Source: Rhynochetos jubatus (lineage: Eukaryota > Chordata > Aves > Eurypygiformes > Rhynochetidae). From it: a stretch of 64,000 bases of DNA. A program made the position numbers and the translations under genes. Below the pieces are notes generated by a model, which did not search any database, was not told the DNA's origin, and was given only the letters and a program-made list of their open reading frames with translations. Numbering within the stretch: the stretch's first letter is position 1; every line of letters starts with the position of its first letter. The DNA lies in NCBI GenBank assembly GCA_027574665.1, contig CM050653.1, positions 39,010,118-39,074,117 on the forward strand. The letters are read 5' to 3'. Below are positions 1-11,800 of this stretch, piece by piece.

Positions 1-3000
1 GCACTTCAACCAAGTAAAATGAATCCACTCTGATTGGTCCAAACAACTTCATAAATTTGGGAAAAGCATTTCCACTTAAGTCAAACGTTGCCCAGTCAAG
101 AGACACTCTCATTTATTATGCTGAAATAACTTTATCAGCACCACAGAAACTATGCTGTTCTCTTCAGAATTAAAATACAGTCCCTTTAATTATGACACTT
201 TGTCCCTCTTCCAAACTCACTTTTGCCCGAAACAAAGCAGAATTAAAGCTTCAAGAATCTGTAGCGTGTGTTATTGTAAATACTTCATTAAAACTATAAT
301 TGATCTTGAAGTAACACTAGAAATGGAGCAATATGACATGCAGTAAACAGTGAAAATAAACCAGAAAATATATATAGAAAAACACTTCTTGAAAGATCTA
401 AGTCAGATATTTGGAAAAATCAGATGAACAACAGCATGATGAAAGAGGTTTTTGAGGAGCCTTCTATGAAAACTGTTCATTTTGCTAAAAAATAGACAGA
501 TGGTTGTCAGCTAGTTGTTTATCCAGTTTACAAAATAAATCGATTTTGTCTACAAGAGTGCACATTAGTGGCAGGCACTGTGTTGAGGTAACTAATCCCA
601 GAGCAAAGGGGCTGCGAGACTCATTGTACTCTAGTGACTAATTACCTTACATCAAGACAGCTTATTCTCAATAAATCATTACTTTTACATTACACATTCT
701 GCATAAAATCAGAAGTTTTATGTGCCATACACAAGAAAATAGTTTAACCTGTACAGCTTTACCTGTATCACCATTTCCCATTATCAACCCTTCCCTGCTG
801 CACTGTTGCCTCTCAACATTTTATGATGTCTTCAGCATTTCTTGGTTTTCTGTTCCCAACGCCACAGTACTTCACGCTGTTGCTGCAAAACAAGCAGGTT
901 CTGCCACTGCAGATCTATACATTCATGTCTCGTACTTTGACATGAATTTACAGTAATTTCTTTGGTCCCTGAGGTTCTAAGTTACAACATTCAAGAGTGA
1001 GTGTGTTAAAAACAAGAAAACATGTTTTGTCATGTATCAAAAATGTGTTCTCTGATAATGTCCTGCAATTTTTCAATTGAAATGTCTGAATCATCTCATT
1101 CACTAGGGAAGGGAATATGGCTTCAGCTCTCCATCTGCTGCCCTGCTGCAGCCCAAAGAGAAGCTCTTCTGGGAACTTGGAGCTCTCAGCAGCTGCTACC
1201 CCTTTGCAACTCCAAATGTTCAACAGCTTCCCCTGGCTGCCTACAGCAGAGCAGAGGAAGGAAGGAAAAAGCGTTGCTGGGTACCTTGCTGCATGGCAAC
1301 CAGATGGGCTGTGTCTGAGCCTACTCACACACCTCAAAAATAATGAGTTACCTATTCCAGACAGCTGTCCCAAACAATCCAGAGCCAACTGTAGCAATAG
1401 CCCAAGACTCAGGGGCTGCACAAACATTTGTCAGCTGGCTACTGCCCACAAGGGACTATGCTCCATCCAGGTGAGGATAGATGAAGTGCAGCAGGCTCCA
1501 ATCAGTGTTTCCCCCTGTCCCAGCGTGTCCCCTCTCACAGTCACACAATGCCATGAAAAATGTAAAGAAAAGAAGTGTAGGATCTACAGAGTCACGTTGG
1601 TGGGTACTCTCTTAAGTTGGGGGATATATCCTTCAGTGTCTATGGAGAACAAACTACATGTGTCCTCAAGTAAGTGTATGGGTTTTCTCCTTCAAGCAGA
1701 GAAGACTGGTGTCAATGTCCTACAATTAATTTAACCTTGATTTTGTGTCTAAAAAAGGAAAACAAAAATGTATCATATTTGCTGAAATACTGCCATGAAA
1801 CTCTGAAGAAGTTTGTTAACCCAATTGTGCTTTTTGGAAGGTCAGCATAATGACTTTAACAAATTTAAATACACAGGGAGTTTCCAAGCTGCAGTTTCTG
1901 TTTAAATGTCAAGAGTATCAAATACACCAGTAACTTATTTAAAACAGCCTAGTATCTAGAGCTGATAATGTGAACAAGCACTGATTGCTTTAGTTATTCC
2001 TTTCGCTCAGATTTCCTTAGCGTATGTGTACTCACAGCACAGCTGAGAGCACAGTGAAGAGACAGAAATAATTGTTTAGGGGAAAGTACAACTACTTTTG
2101 TCTTATGATGTATTAAAATGGTGCCTCTTTTAAAGTAACTACTTTGTAAAACCCATACTTCATTGACAACCAATTTATGTTACAAAATTAAAACCAAGGT
2201 TCATGAAGGCATTTTGGTTTGAAATCTGACTTCTCTGACAATGTACATATTGCCTGTAAAACTGCCAGAGAAGTTCAACAGGAAGATCAAAACAGAACAC
2301 ATATACTTTTCTCTAATTTGGACTGAATTCAGCTGTAATAAGAGACGTCAAGCTGAGCAATGGCGACCAATGCCCTCTGCTTCACAGGACAGGTATAGCG
2401 CCGAGCGGCTGCACTGGAGGCTCACTCTATGCTACTCATGCAAGAATGAACAAAGTACTGTGGCTAATGAATAACTTACAGTACTTTGGAGAAAACAGAA
2501 TAAGGCTCAGAGGGTAGTTCTGTTTCCATGCCAACTTAATGTTTACTCTTTATTTTGAGTCTGCCCAAGAGTACCAATTACCGCCAAGCTGGTAATTATT
2601 CCATGCATGAAAAACTGAATGTACTAGACTTCCAAACAAGGACCAGGTAGCATTACATTTTTCTTATTCTCAATTTCTGCACAATTTAAATAGGAATCTT
2701 CCCAGTAAAAAGATCCAAATCCCACCACATACAAAGGCAGGTTATAGATAAGTAAATATGAAAAATATACCTTCTGGAAATACTCCCACTAAAATAGAAA
2801 GGAAACTTGATAGCACTATGCAAAACCTTGCTTTGTACTTGCCTGAACATTCGATGAACTACATCGTAATTGTTTCAGTGCAATGATACCACACAGCACA
2901 TTCTTCTCAGAAAGAGTACAAAGCCCTTCCTAGTGGACCCACTGACATTCTGGCATGACCTAGCAGATCCAAAACTGAAAAGATTCAGCTGCATGGTTAA

Positions 3001-5683
3001 TGCATCTATTTCCTTCTCTTTCATTTGCCTTGCTCTAATACATTTCCATGTGTTTGAGTACATGACTCCTGGATCGTAGGGTAACTTCACATCGAAACGT
3101 TTTCATGTAGGGTAGTTTACACTGCCTGAACAAAAAAATTTCCAAGGAGTGTTTCAGGAGCTTGTGATTACCATGGTGACTGCTCTCATACTCTTTTTTA
3201 TTCACCTATAACTTTATTCCCAATTAAAAAAAAAAAAAAAAAGAAAAAAGCAGTGGAGCAAAGCCACTAGTCCAGCTCTGTAATGCTGCTGAAAGAGACT
3301 CCTTTATTCCTATAGGTTTAACTGATCTGGTGTTGGGCCACTTTTTATCACTGCTAGAGAGAAAGTTAATCTCAGTGGCTAGGAATACCTGGGCAGTTAG
3401 AAGAATTCTTCAGTTCTGAGCTCTGGATTTCCACATAGAGCAGGCAATACCAAGTTTCCACTGAGCCCCAGCTGTCAGATATTCAGGGAATGACACAAAG
3501 ACCTTTTTCACGGGTGTTACTTTAACACGTGAACAAATATTCAGATTGCATAACACAATTGAACACCAGATTTAGTTTTTAAAAATCCCACCAACAAATG
3601 GGCATTTCACTGTCACAGAATCATAGAATAGTTTGGGTTGGAAGGGACCTTTAACGGTCATCTAGTCCAACCCCTCTGCAATGAGCAGGAACATCTCCAA
3701 GTAGATCAGGTTGCTTAAAGCCCCATCCAACCTGACCTTGAATGTTTCCAGGGATGGGGCATCTATCACCTCTCTGGGCAACCTGTTAAATTGCCTCACC
3801 ACCCTAATCATAAAAAATTTCTTCCTTATATCTAATCAAAATCTACCCTCTTTTAGTTGAAAACCCTTACTCCATGTCCTATCGCTACAGGCTCTGCTAA
3901 AGAGTTTGTCCCCATCTTTCTCACAAGACCTCTTTAAGTACTAGAAGGCTGTTATAAGGTCTCTGTGCAGCCTTCTCCAGGCTGAACAAGCCCAACTCTC
4001 AGCCTGTCCCCATAGCAGATATGCTCCAGCCCTCTGAGCATCTTCGTGGCCTCCTCTGGACTCATTCCAACCGGTCGATATCCTTCTGATGTTGGGGGCT
4101 CCACAGCTGGACACAGTATTCCAGATGGGGTCTCATGAGAGAAGAGTAGAGGGGGAGAATCCTCTCGACCTGCTGGCCACACTGCTCTGGATACAGCCCA
4201 GGATCCGGTTGGCTTTCTGGGCTGCCAGTGCACACGGCCGGCTCATGTCCAGCTTTTCATCCACCAGGTCCTTCTCCTCAGGGCTGCTCTCAATCCATTC
4301 TCCACCCAGTCTGCACTGATATCAAGGGGTTGCCCTGACCCATGTGCAGGACCTTGCACTTGGCCTTGTTGAACCTCATGAGGTTTACATGCCCCGTTTC
4401 TGAAGCTTGTCCTGGTCCCTCTGGATGGCATCCTCAGGAGTGTCAACTGCACCACTCAGCTTGGTATTATCTGCAAACTTGCTGAGGGTACACTTGATCT
4501 CACGGTCCATGTAATTGACGAAGATACTAAACAGAACTGGTCCCCGTACGGACCCCTGAGGGACACCACTTGTAACCGATCTCCTTCTGGACACTGAGCT
4601 GTTGACCACTACGCTCTGGATCTGACCATCCCATTCCTCATGCACTAAACAGTCTACCCGTCAAATCTGTATCTCCCTAATTCAGAAAGAAGGATGTTGT
4701 GGAGGACACTGTCAAAGGCCTTACAGAAGTCCAGATAGTTGATAAGATAGATAGAATCCAGACAGAAAGCTTCTAAGGAAGCAATGACTGGCAGGAATAG
4801 TGCTTCTTTAACTATTCACACCAAAGCTGAATGCTTGAAGAAATGTGATTAGTTAATACAGGCCTGACTGGTGGACAGGTTACAGTCAAAGGTCACTAGC
4901 TTCCAAAGCATTTCAAATGTCTAGCAGAGCACAACTGAAAAGTGTTTCAGTTTCATAAAAAGATCCCTGTATGAATATCAGATTATACGTTTTACAACAG
5001 CACATCTATTTATAATATAAAGTAGGCACGTCTTTCATATAAACTCTTAAAAAGCTGTCTTAAATAAGCATAAATTCTTATTTTAAAGCTTTAAGAGAGA
5101 TTTCAACCTGATAGTGATACTGTAGCATATCCTGCTTTAATATTTTTTGTATCCTCTAAACTTCCATCTTTGAGTCACACTATTCTCCACTTCATAAAGC
5201 CAATGCTGCTACCAAATCATCATCCACATGTTCAGGCTTGAGCTTCTAGTAATCACCGCCAAATCACAAGTGAGTTTTCCCTTCCTCATTTACATCAGAT
5301 GTGATACCATGCCCCTGCACTCCCAGTTTCACCCTCTCTTACCTATCAGCGGCACATTTGTGGTAAAGTCTTCTTGAGTTCACCCACAGATCTGGTAATG
5401 TGTCTGTGTTTAAGTCTTTCTTGCAATACTGATCCTAGTGAATGAAATGAACCTGTGCTTAAAATTTCCTCTTCTCTGGTTTGTTTGCCTATGAGTTGTG
5501 AGTCTCATGTGAGCCGATAACATTGCTTATTTGAAATATGCCTAACAAGCAGCAGGTGATACCACAAGTAAGAAATAAATTTCAAATTCAAACATTAAAA
5601 AAAAATGGGCTAGGTTTCTTTTAAGACCCTATTTTAATGCACAGATCCTGTCAAATTTCTTCAAAGTAATCTACAACTCTCAC
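1..5683 (-). other. NEK11: NEK11 intron (partial) with CR1 insertion
   Basis: This is the intron downstream of the second coding exon, and it continues left of the window. I looked on the minus strand for the next kinase exon (catalytic loop with HRD) and saw none. Apart from the CR1 copy at 3613-4745, an A-rich tract at about 3224-3250 and an open frame at 1117-1734 (see findings), the sequence is ordinary AT-rich intron. Confidence 0.75.
3613..4745 (-). repeat. CR1 LINE, 5'-truncated, minus orientation
   Basis: The plus strand begins with tcacagaatcatagaatag, the reverse complement of the CR1 3' tail, followed by the reverse of the conserved CR1 3' region. Reading the minus strand from about 4745 gives reverse-transcriptase fragments with stops: YLDFCKAFDSV, then TSGVPQGSV (4550-4590) and [13 protein letters not shown]. 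The usual aspartate pair of the FADD motif reads FADN here. The copy is an inactive fragment lying in the sense direction of NEK11 within its intron. Confidence 0.9.
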
Positions 5684-5849
5684 CTCACAGTATTCAGTGA
5701 TAATGCAGAAACTATCTCGCTCCACAAAGCTTGCATAAAATTTTACAATGGCTGGGTGGTCTAATTTGGAGAGTAGTTGTGCTTCCAGATTTGCTTCAAC
5801 TGTTTCATTAGGCTTTAGGTCTCCAACAGAGATTTCCTTCAGAACCTTT
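5684..5849 (-). CDS. NEK11: NEK11 second coding exon (kinase N-lobe)
   Basis: The 166-nt exon encodes residues 58-112 plus the last base of codon 57. The acceptor (tttcctctag, just above 5849) and the donor (CTGTGAG followed by gtgagag, at 5683) are both canonical. It carries the catalytic lysine, helix C and the strand leading to the hinge. Reading past the donor hits a stop after about ten codons, as expected for an intron. Confidence 0.93.
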
Positions 5850-8800
5850 CTAGAGGAAAAAGAAGAAATCTTTATATTAATAAAAATAGAAAAATCACAT
5901 AATGCTCCAAAACCTACCATAATTTCTTTAAAAGCAAAAATAATAACATGAACCAAGTATTTGGCAACATGAAATGATGAAGCAAATATAGGTAAACAAA
6001 GAGAATGCATTAAAATGCAAATAAATATGCTAGTCACCATAGCAATTAAGCAACATCCTAAAAAAAAAAAAAGTCTTTTTAAGTAATTTTCCTACTAATT
6101 CCCTATTGCACTGTTTTCTTCATGACAAGTTTTCAGTGCTGTGGATTAGTGCATAATAATAAACATAAATAAAAAAATCAAATCTAAGTGATTTCCAACC
6201 CACTCAGAGCATATGCTCGAGATTCAGACACGAAATAAGGAGTAGCAAGAAACTGGGTTTGCTTCTTTTGCCAAAGTCTCTCCACGGACGCATGAGAAGA
6301 ATCACACAGAGTAGTATTTCTGTGACTAATTTTCTGGCAATAAAATCAGGACACCTTTTTTTGTATTTCTAAAGATCAGCCCGCTCTTCACCTGAACACC
6401 TAAGTGGAAAGTGCAAATCTGGATTTGTGGCTGAAATCTAATTCTACTGTTGCAAATAATCATACATTTCAGTGTTTAGCATTTGTTTTGGAAAGCCTTA
6501 AAACACCTGAAGCTGAAAAAAATAAAGCCATTTTTCATATTCTTCAACATGTGAACATGTGTCGTGGTTTAGCCAGCAACAAAAGCACCATGCAGCCGCT
6601 CACTCACTCCTTCCCCCGGTGAGAATAAGGAAGGGCTCGTGGGGCAAGGGATTACTCACCAAAAAGAAATTAATTTAAACAGTCACCAACAAATCAGAGT
6701 AGGATAATGAAAGACAAAACAAAACAGATTTTAGAAACACCTTCCCCGCACCCCTCCCTTCTTCCTGGGCTCAGCTTTGCTCCCCATTTCTCTGCTTCGT
6801 CGTCCTAAGTGGTGCAGGGGGATGAGGAATGGGGGTTGTTGTCAGCGGAAGACCCCTCACATTCTGCCCTGCGCCAGCATGGAGTCCTTCCTACAGAAGA
6901 CCGTCTTCCACCAACTTCTCCAATGTTAGCCCTTCCCATGGACTGCAGTTCTTCATGAGCTGCTCTGGCGTGGGTCCCTTCCATAGGGTGCAATCCTTCA
7001 GGAGCAACCTGATCCAATGCAGGCTTCCCATGGAGTCACGGCCTCCTTCAGGCATCCCCCTGCTCCAGCTTGGGGTCCTCCCTGGGCTGTGTGTGGGGGT
7101 GTCTCTGCTCCTCCGTGACCCTCCATGGCTGCAGGGCACAGACTGCCCTCTCACCACAGGCTGCAGGGGAACCTGTGTTCTAGGTACCTTTCCCCCAATC
7201 TCCTCACTGACCCTGGGGTCTGCCTGGCCGTCTCTCTCATATCCCACTCCCCTCTCTACACTGTTTCCGCTTCCACTGCTGGTTTTCTGTCTTCCCCTCT
7301 AAATACGTTGATCACAGAGGTGCTGGTTGACTTGGCCATGGCCAGAGGCGGGTCAAACTTGGAGCCAGAAAAGCTTCTAGCAGCTTCTCACAGGAGTCAG
7401 CCCTTCCCCTGCTACCTAGAACCACCCACCACACAAACAAAACACAACACAGGAGAAATTGTTCTTCAGACTCAGCTCTTTACGGTACCTGGAGTTGGAG
7501 CATTTACTGCCAGCGTGACCTGGAAAAAAACCCCAGTGCAAGGCACTACAAGGAAACATATTTTTCTGGGATCGTCCTAGTGAAGTGTTTAAAAGGCATA
7601 CACCACAGAAAGGCATGTCATTTCCACCTACTTTACCAGCTGCTGAAGACTGGATCATTGGTCTATGTCTGAAGGAGCTGTTTGAGCCTATTAGAGAATA
7701 TCATGGTATTTTACTGAAAAAAAAAAAAACAAGTGATGAATTTCCAATAATTTTTGAATACATGGAAAGTAGTTTCCACACTGAAGGGATATCTTACCAG
7801 TGATTTTAGTAATTTCCCATTCAATACTGCACGGTTGTAAAGTCACAGTAGTTAAACATGACAGCGATAAAACCACAGTAATTCACTTGATCTAAGGAAA
7901 GAAAAAGCTCTATTTCTTCATAAGAACATTTCTTCCTAAATCTCACCCATCAGTTTCTGACTAACAATGCATGAATTTTTGCATAAACTTGCCTAATCCC
8001 CATCTGGCAGTGTGATGAAAAAACCACACGCAATTTGGTTTGTTTGCATCTCTACAGACAAGCTTCACACTACACAGACCGGTGATACCTGCTGCAATCT
8101 TCTCATTTTCAGTTGACACTGGGCTGTTATTCCTTCCTTCATACAGATCATGTCACAGAACTGACAAACAGAACGAGGCCTTGTTAAACACCACTTAATA
8201 CAAGTTTCTTGTATACCCAAGACAGCAATAAAAGCCTGATGTGTTGATGTGTAGGCATAGCTTGTCATCTTAGTCACTCAGTGATTCTGGTGCTGTAATC
8301 AGCTGTCAGAAAGTGAGACAGGTGTTTTTCTTATTAAAATTCATCCCCAGAAAAACAAATCAGGAAAATGTACTTTTGTCAATAAGGTGTTGTTTTTCTG
8401 CAACACAGTGTTAATTCATATCCAGAATTGGAAGTCATTTGCATCTGAAAAGAAAACTTCTGTGATGCAATCGAGATTAAGCATATCTGCACACCACCCT
8501 ATACGTGCAAACTGTTTCTCTGCGTAGATAAGGTTTGATTTTACTGAGTTTAAGATGACAACCAGACTTTATACAGTCTGTAAAGCTTTTGATATCTACT
8601 TTAGTAAATGCATTTAGAAATTAAAAATACAAATTTAAAAAAAACTCTATATTGACTAAGTATTGACAGAGAAACTACGTTATGGTCTCAGAAGTCTCAC
8701 AGAGAAAATGAGGGATAGTCTCCAGATCTTCAGTGGCTCTTTTCTGATAACTTTAGAAGATAACCAATGAAGCTAAAAGTCTTCAGTCAGAATTTTATCT

Positions 8801-11800
8801 ATGTAAATTAACTAAACTTTTCAATATATAAAGGATCAGAGGGCTGGAGCCCCTCTCCTGTGAGGAAAGGCTGAGAGAATTGGGTTTGTTCAGCCTGGAG
8901 AAGAGAAAGCTTTGGGGAGACCTTATAGCACCTTCCAGTGCCTGAAGGGGCTACAAGGAAGTTGGGGGGGGGACTTTTTACAAGGGCCTGTAGTGACAGG
9001 ACAAGGGGTAACAGGTTTAAATTGAAAGCAGGGAGATTTAGATTGGATATCAGGGAAAAAATCTCCACTGTTGAGGCACTGGAACAGGTTGCCCAGAGAA
9101 GCTGTGGGTGCCCCATCCCTGGAAGTGTTCAAGGCCAGGCTGGATGAGGCTTTGAGCAACCTGGTCTAGTGGAGGGTGTCCCTGCCCATGGCAGGGGGTT
9201 GGAACTAGATGATCTTTAAGGTCCCTTCTAACCCAAACCATCCTGTGATTCTATCACTAAAACAGTGTTAAATTTACTCAAATTTGGCAACCCTGGTGAT
9301 GTCGAATAGGCTGAGAGGCCCATAAGACGACAGTCTTTCTGCCTCTCAAAAAAAAGTTCAGTAAACATAAGAAAGCAACAAACTTTTCCTAGCTAAACAA
9401 TCCTGAACTGCATTTCCCCTCTACCAAGAGAGCCCAGCGCTACACATCGAAGGAAACCAAGTGTTTCTGTTTATTTGACGCAAGCAGCATTTGAAGGTTG
9501 GCTTATAATAAAAAGTTATCAGTCACTGTGCTTGTGTATCATCTGCTGAAAATCTGCACGCATTTAACAGTTTAGAAACACATAGTTAGTTAACACAAAA
9601 TATTTTAAACCTTTCGAAGCATATGACAAAGAGGTTTATTATGGATTTTGGGATTAATAGACTCTCCTAAGATTTTGTACTATACAGATCCATCTGAAAG
9701 TCAACTAGAAAACTTGGTTAGAGAAGTACTAGCAGGTATCTTAAACTTAAATACAGAAGAAAAGATTTTAACTGTGTGGAAAACCCCCTAGCTTTGCAAT
9801 TTAATAGCACAAAGACATTTTGAACTTGATCTTGAACTGACCACAGCTGAGAGAGTCTTACAGTGAATGCATTCGTATCTTATGAGCAAAACGTGTTGGT
9901 TTTCACTACTCCATCCTGGAGGAAGTTGGGTCTGGCACAGGTAACAGCATCCATCCCCCCAGGGTGGGAAAATACCATAAGAGATAAGCCCAATCCCCAC
10001 AATACAGAAAGCAGCTGCCCTGCCTCTGCAGCGCCTGCGCCTCGGGAGGCTCACAGACCTTACCCGGGAACACCTTCTGGCTTTCATCAGCAAAACCTTG
10101 CATTGTCACGCTTTGAAACGCAGCCAGGCCAGCACACTGTGTCTGAACGCACCATAACATGGAGCAAATGGGGATAAATAGAGCAAGACTTAAAACAACA
10201 GAAAAACAAGCAGGAAGGTGGAATCCTCCAGGACACGGACGCCCAGCGGGAATCCTTTCTGAGCTTTACTAGTGACTGACAATATGCCACATCAGTGTTT
10301 ATCTCAGTCTATTTGCACTGATCTAAAATTGAATGTTTTACAACCCATCTGGTATTTGTTTACATTGATGACATTATTATTATTACATAATTTGGTTTAT
10401 TGGATCAGACACAATTCTTAAAAGAAGACGGCCTTTCTCAAAACACTCCATTTACGCAGTAAACTGCATCATGAATTATTGACTAGGTACATTTGCTTGA
10501 TGATAAGTAAAAGAAATATATCTTTCCTAATGTCAAGAATAAATAGGTCAAGCTACCACAGAGAGGGTGTGCTCTAGGAAATTATGATCAAAATTGGAAG
10601 GTTTTAACTAAACAGAAACTTCATTTTACGCAGTTTGGTTAACTGCAGCCTGACATTAGCAAGACCTGCTAGCAGGTAATCAGTGTACAAAGCTGGGAAC
10701 TTATGACTCCATGGAGTTTATATTTTCAAGTCATCTTGAATTCTATATGGAGAGTTGTGGCATAACTCACAGCTGTATATTGTATTTCTTTCCACTCTGA
10801 CCTTTGCAGGACTACACCTTCACCCTGGTAACTCCTCAGTACAAGGACCACCTGCAGCTCTGTAAAAATGTATTATCTTGGCTCCAACTGGAACTGAAAT
10901 TGGTCATAATAAGAGTGCCTGTTTAATTACTGATGTCTTAAATTCTACTTATCAAATGGCAAACAGAGAAGATATCATACTACAAATGGGGACCAAAATG
11001 ATGAACAGGTGACAACCTCCACGCATAAGTCCTGTCTGCACAACAGCTTCCACTCTATGAAAACTATTTGTTTGGGAAATTCAGTAACAAGGACACCATC
11101 TGCATACAGACCAGATGAAGTCACCCATCATTACTGCTTCTCACAGCCAGATGATTTCTAGAATATCACGCAGTTGATGAGATTTGCACGTTACAGTCGA
11201 CAGCGTAGTTCTAAAATCATTTCAGATTTCTGAAAATATATTACCAGAATCTAATTTTTGATACCTAGTCCTGCCTGTCCCCAACTTTAACTGTCCTTTC
11301 TGTACAGTTTACATCCATATATTACAGATTCACTTTTATTTGACATTCCACAGTGTTTATGTAAAGTTACTTGCCCACTGTCAGGCATTATAGTTTCCTC
11401 ACGTTTCCTTTCAGACCTCTCATGTTTGCACATTTGCACATCCAGCTCTTATTTGCTATTAAGATACTTTACTGATTTTATAAGGCACCCCATTGCCTGG
11501 AATGTCCTTCCCTCATTTAGGCTGATCTTCTAGTTCCATTGTAATTTTCATCTAATCCTTACCCATCACACTGCCTTTCCTGCAGTTTACACCTTATTAT
11601 CAAAAATTAAAAGAATTATTCTTTATATTTTATCCATTATATTTGGAGCAGCAGTATCTGCATGCTCAGATCATTTAACAACAGTCATGCATCTGTTAGG
11701 GAAAGGAGAAGCTGGTGAGACCATGAAATGCAAAAAAGTCAGCACACACTGACCAGTCCTACCTAGAACAAATACCTGCTTTTAGTTAAGGAAAGAAAAC

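Noticed and set aside
948-1427. 159-codon minus-strand open frame in the left NEK11 intron
   Set aside because: It would be in the sense direction of NEK11 but resembles no NEK11 exon and lacks kinase motifs. Kept only as a remark to the opposite-strand frame.
6805-7302. Overlapping open frames of 70-157 codons
   Set aside because: They lie wholly inside the LTR at 6560-7451 on both strands and reflect its GC-rich internal motifs.
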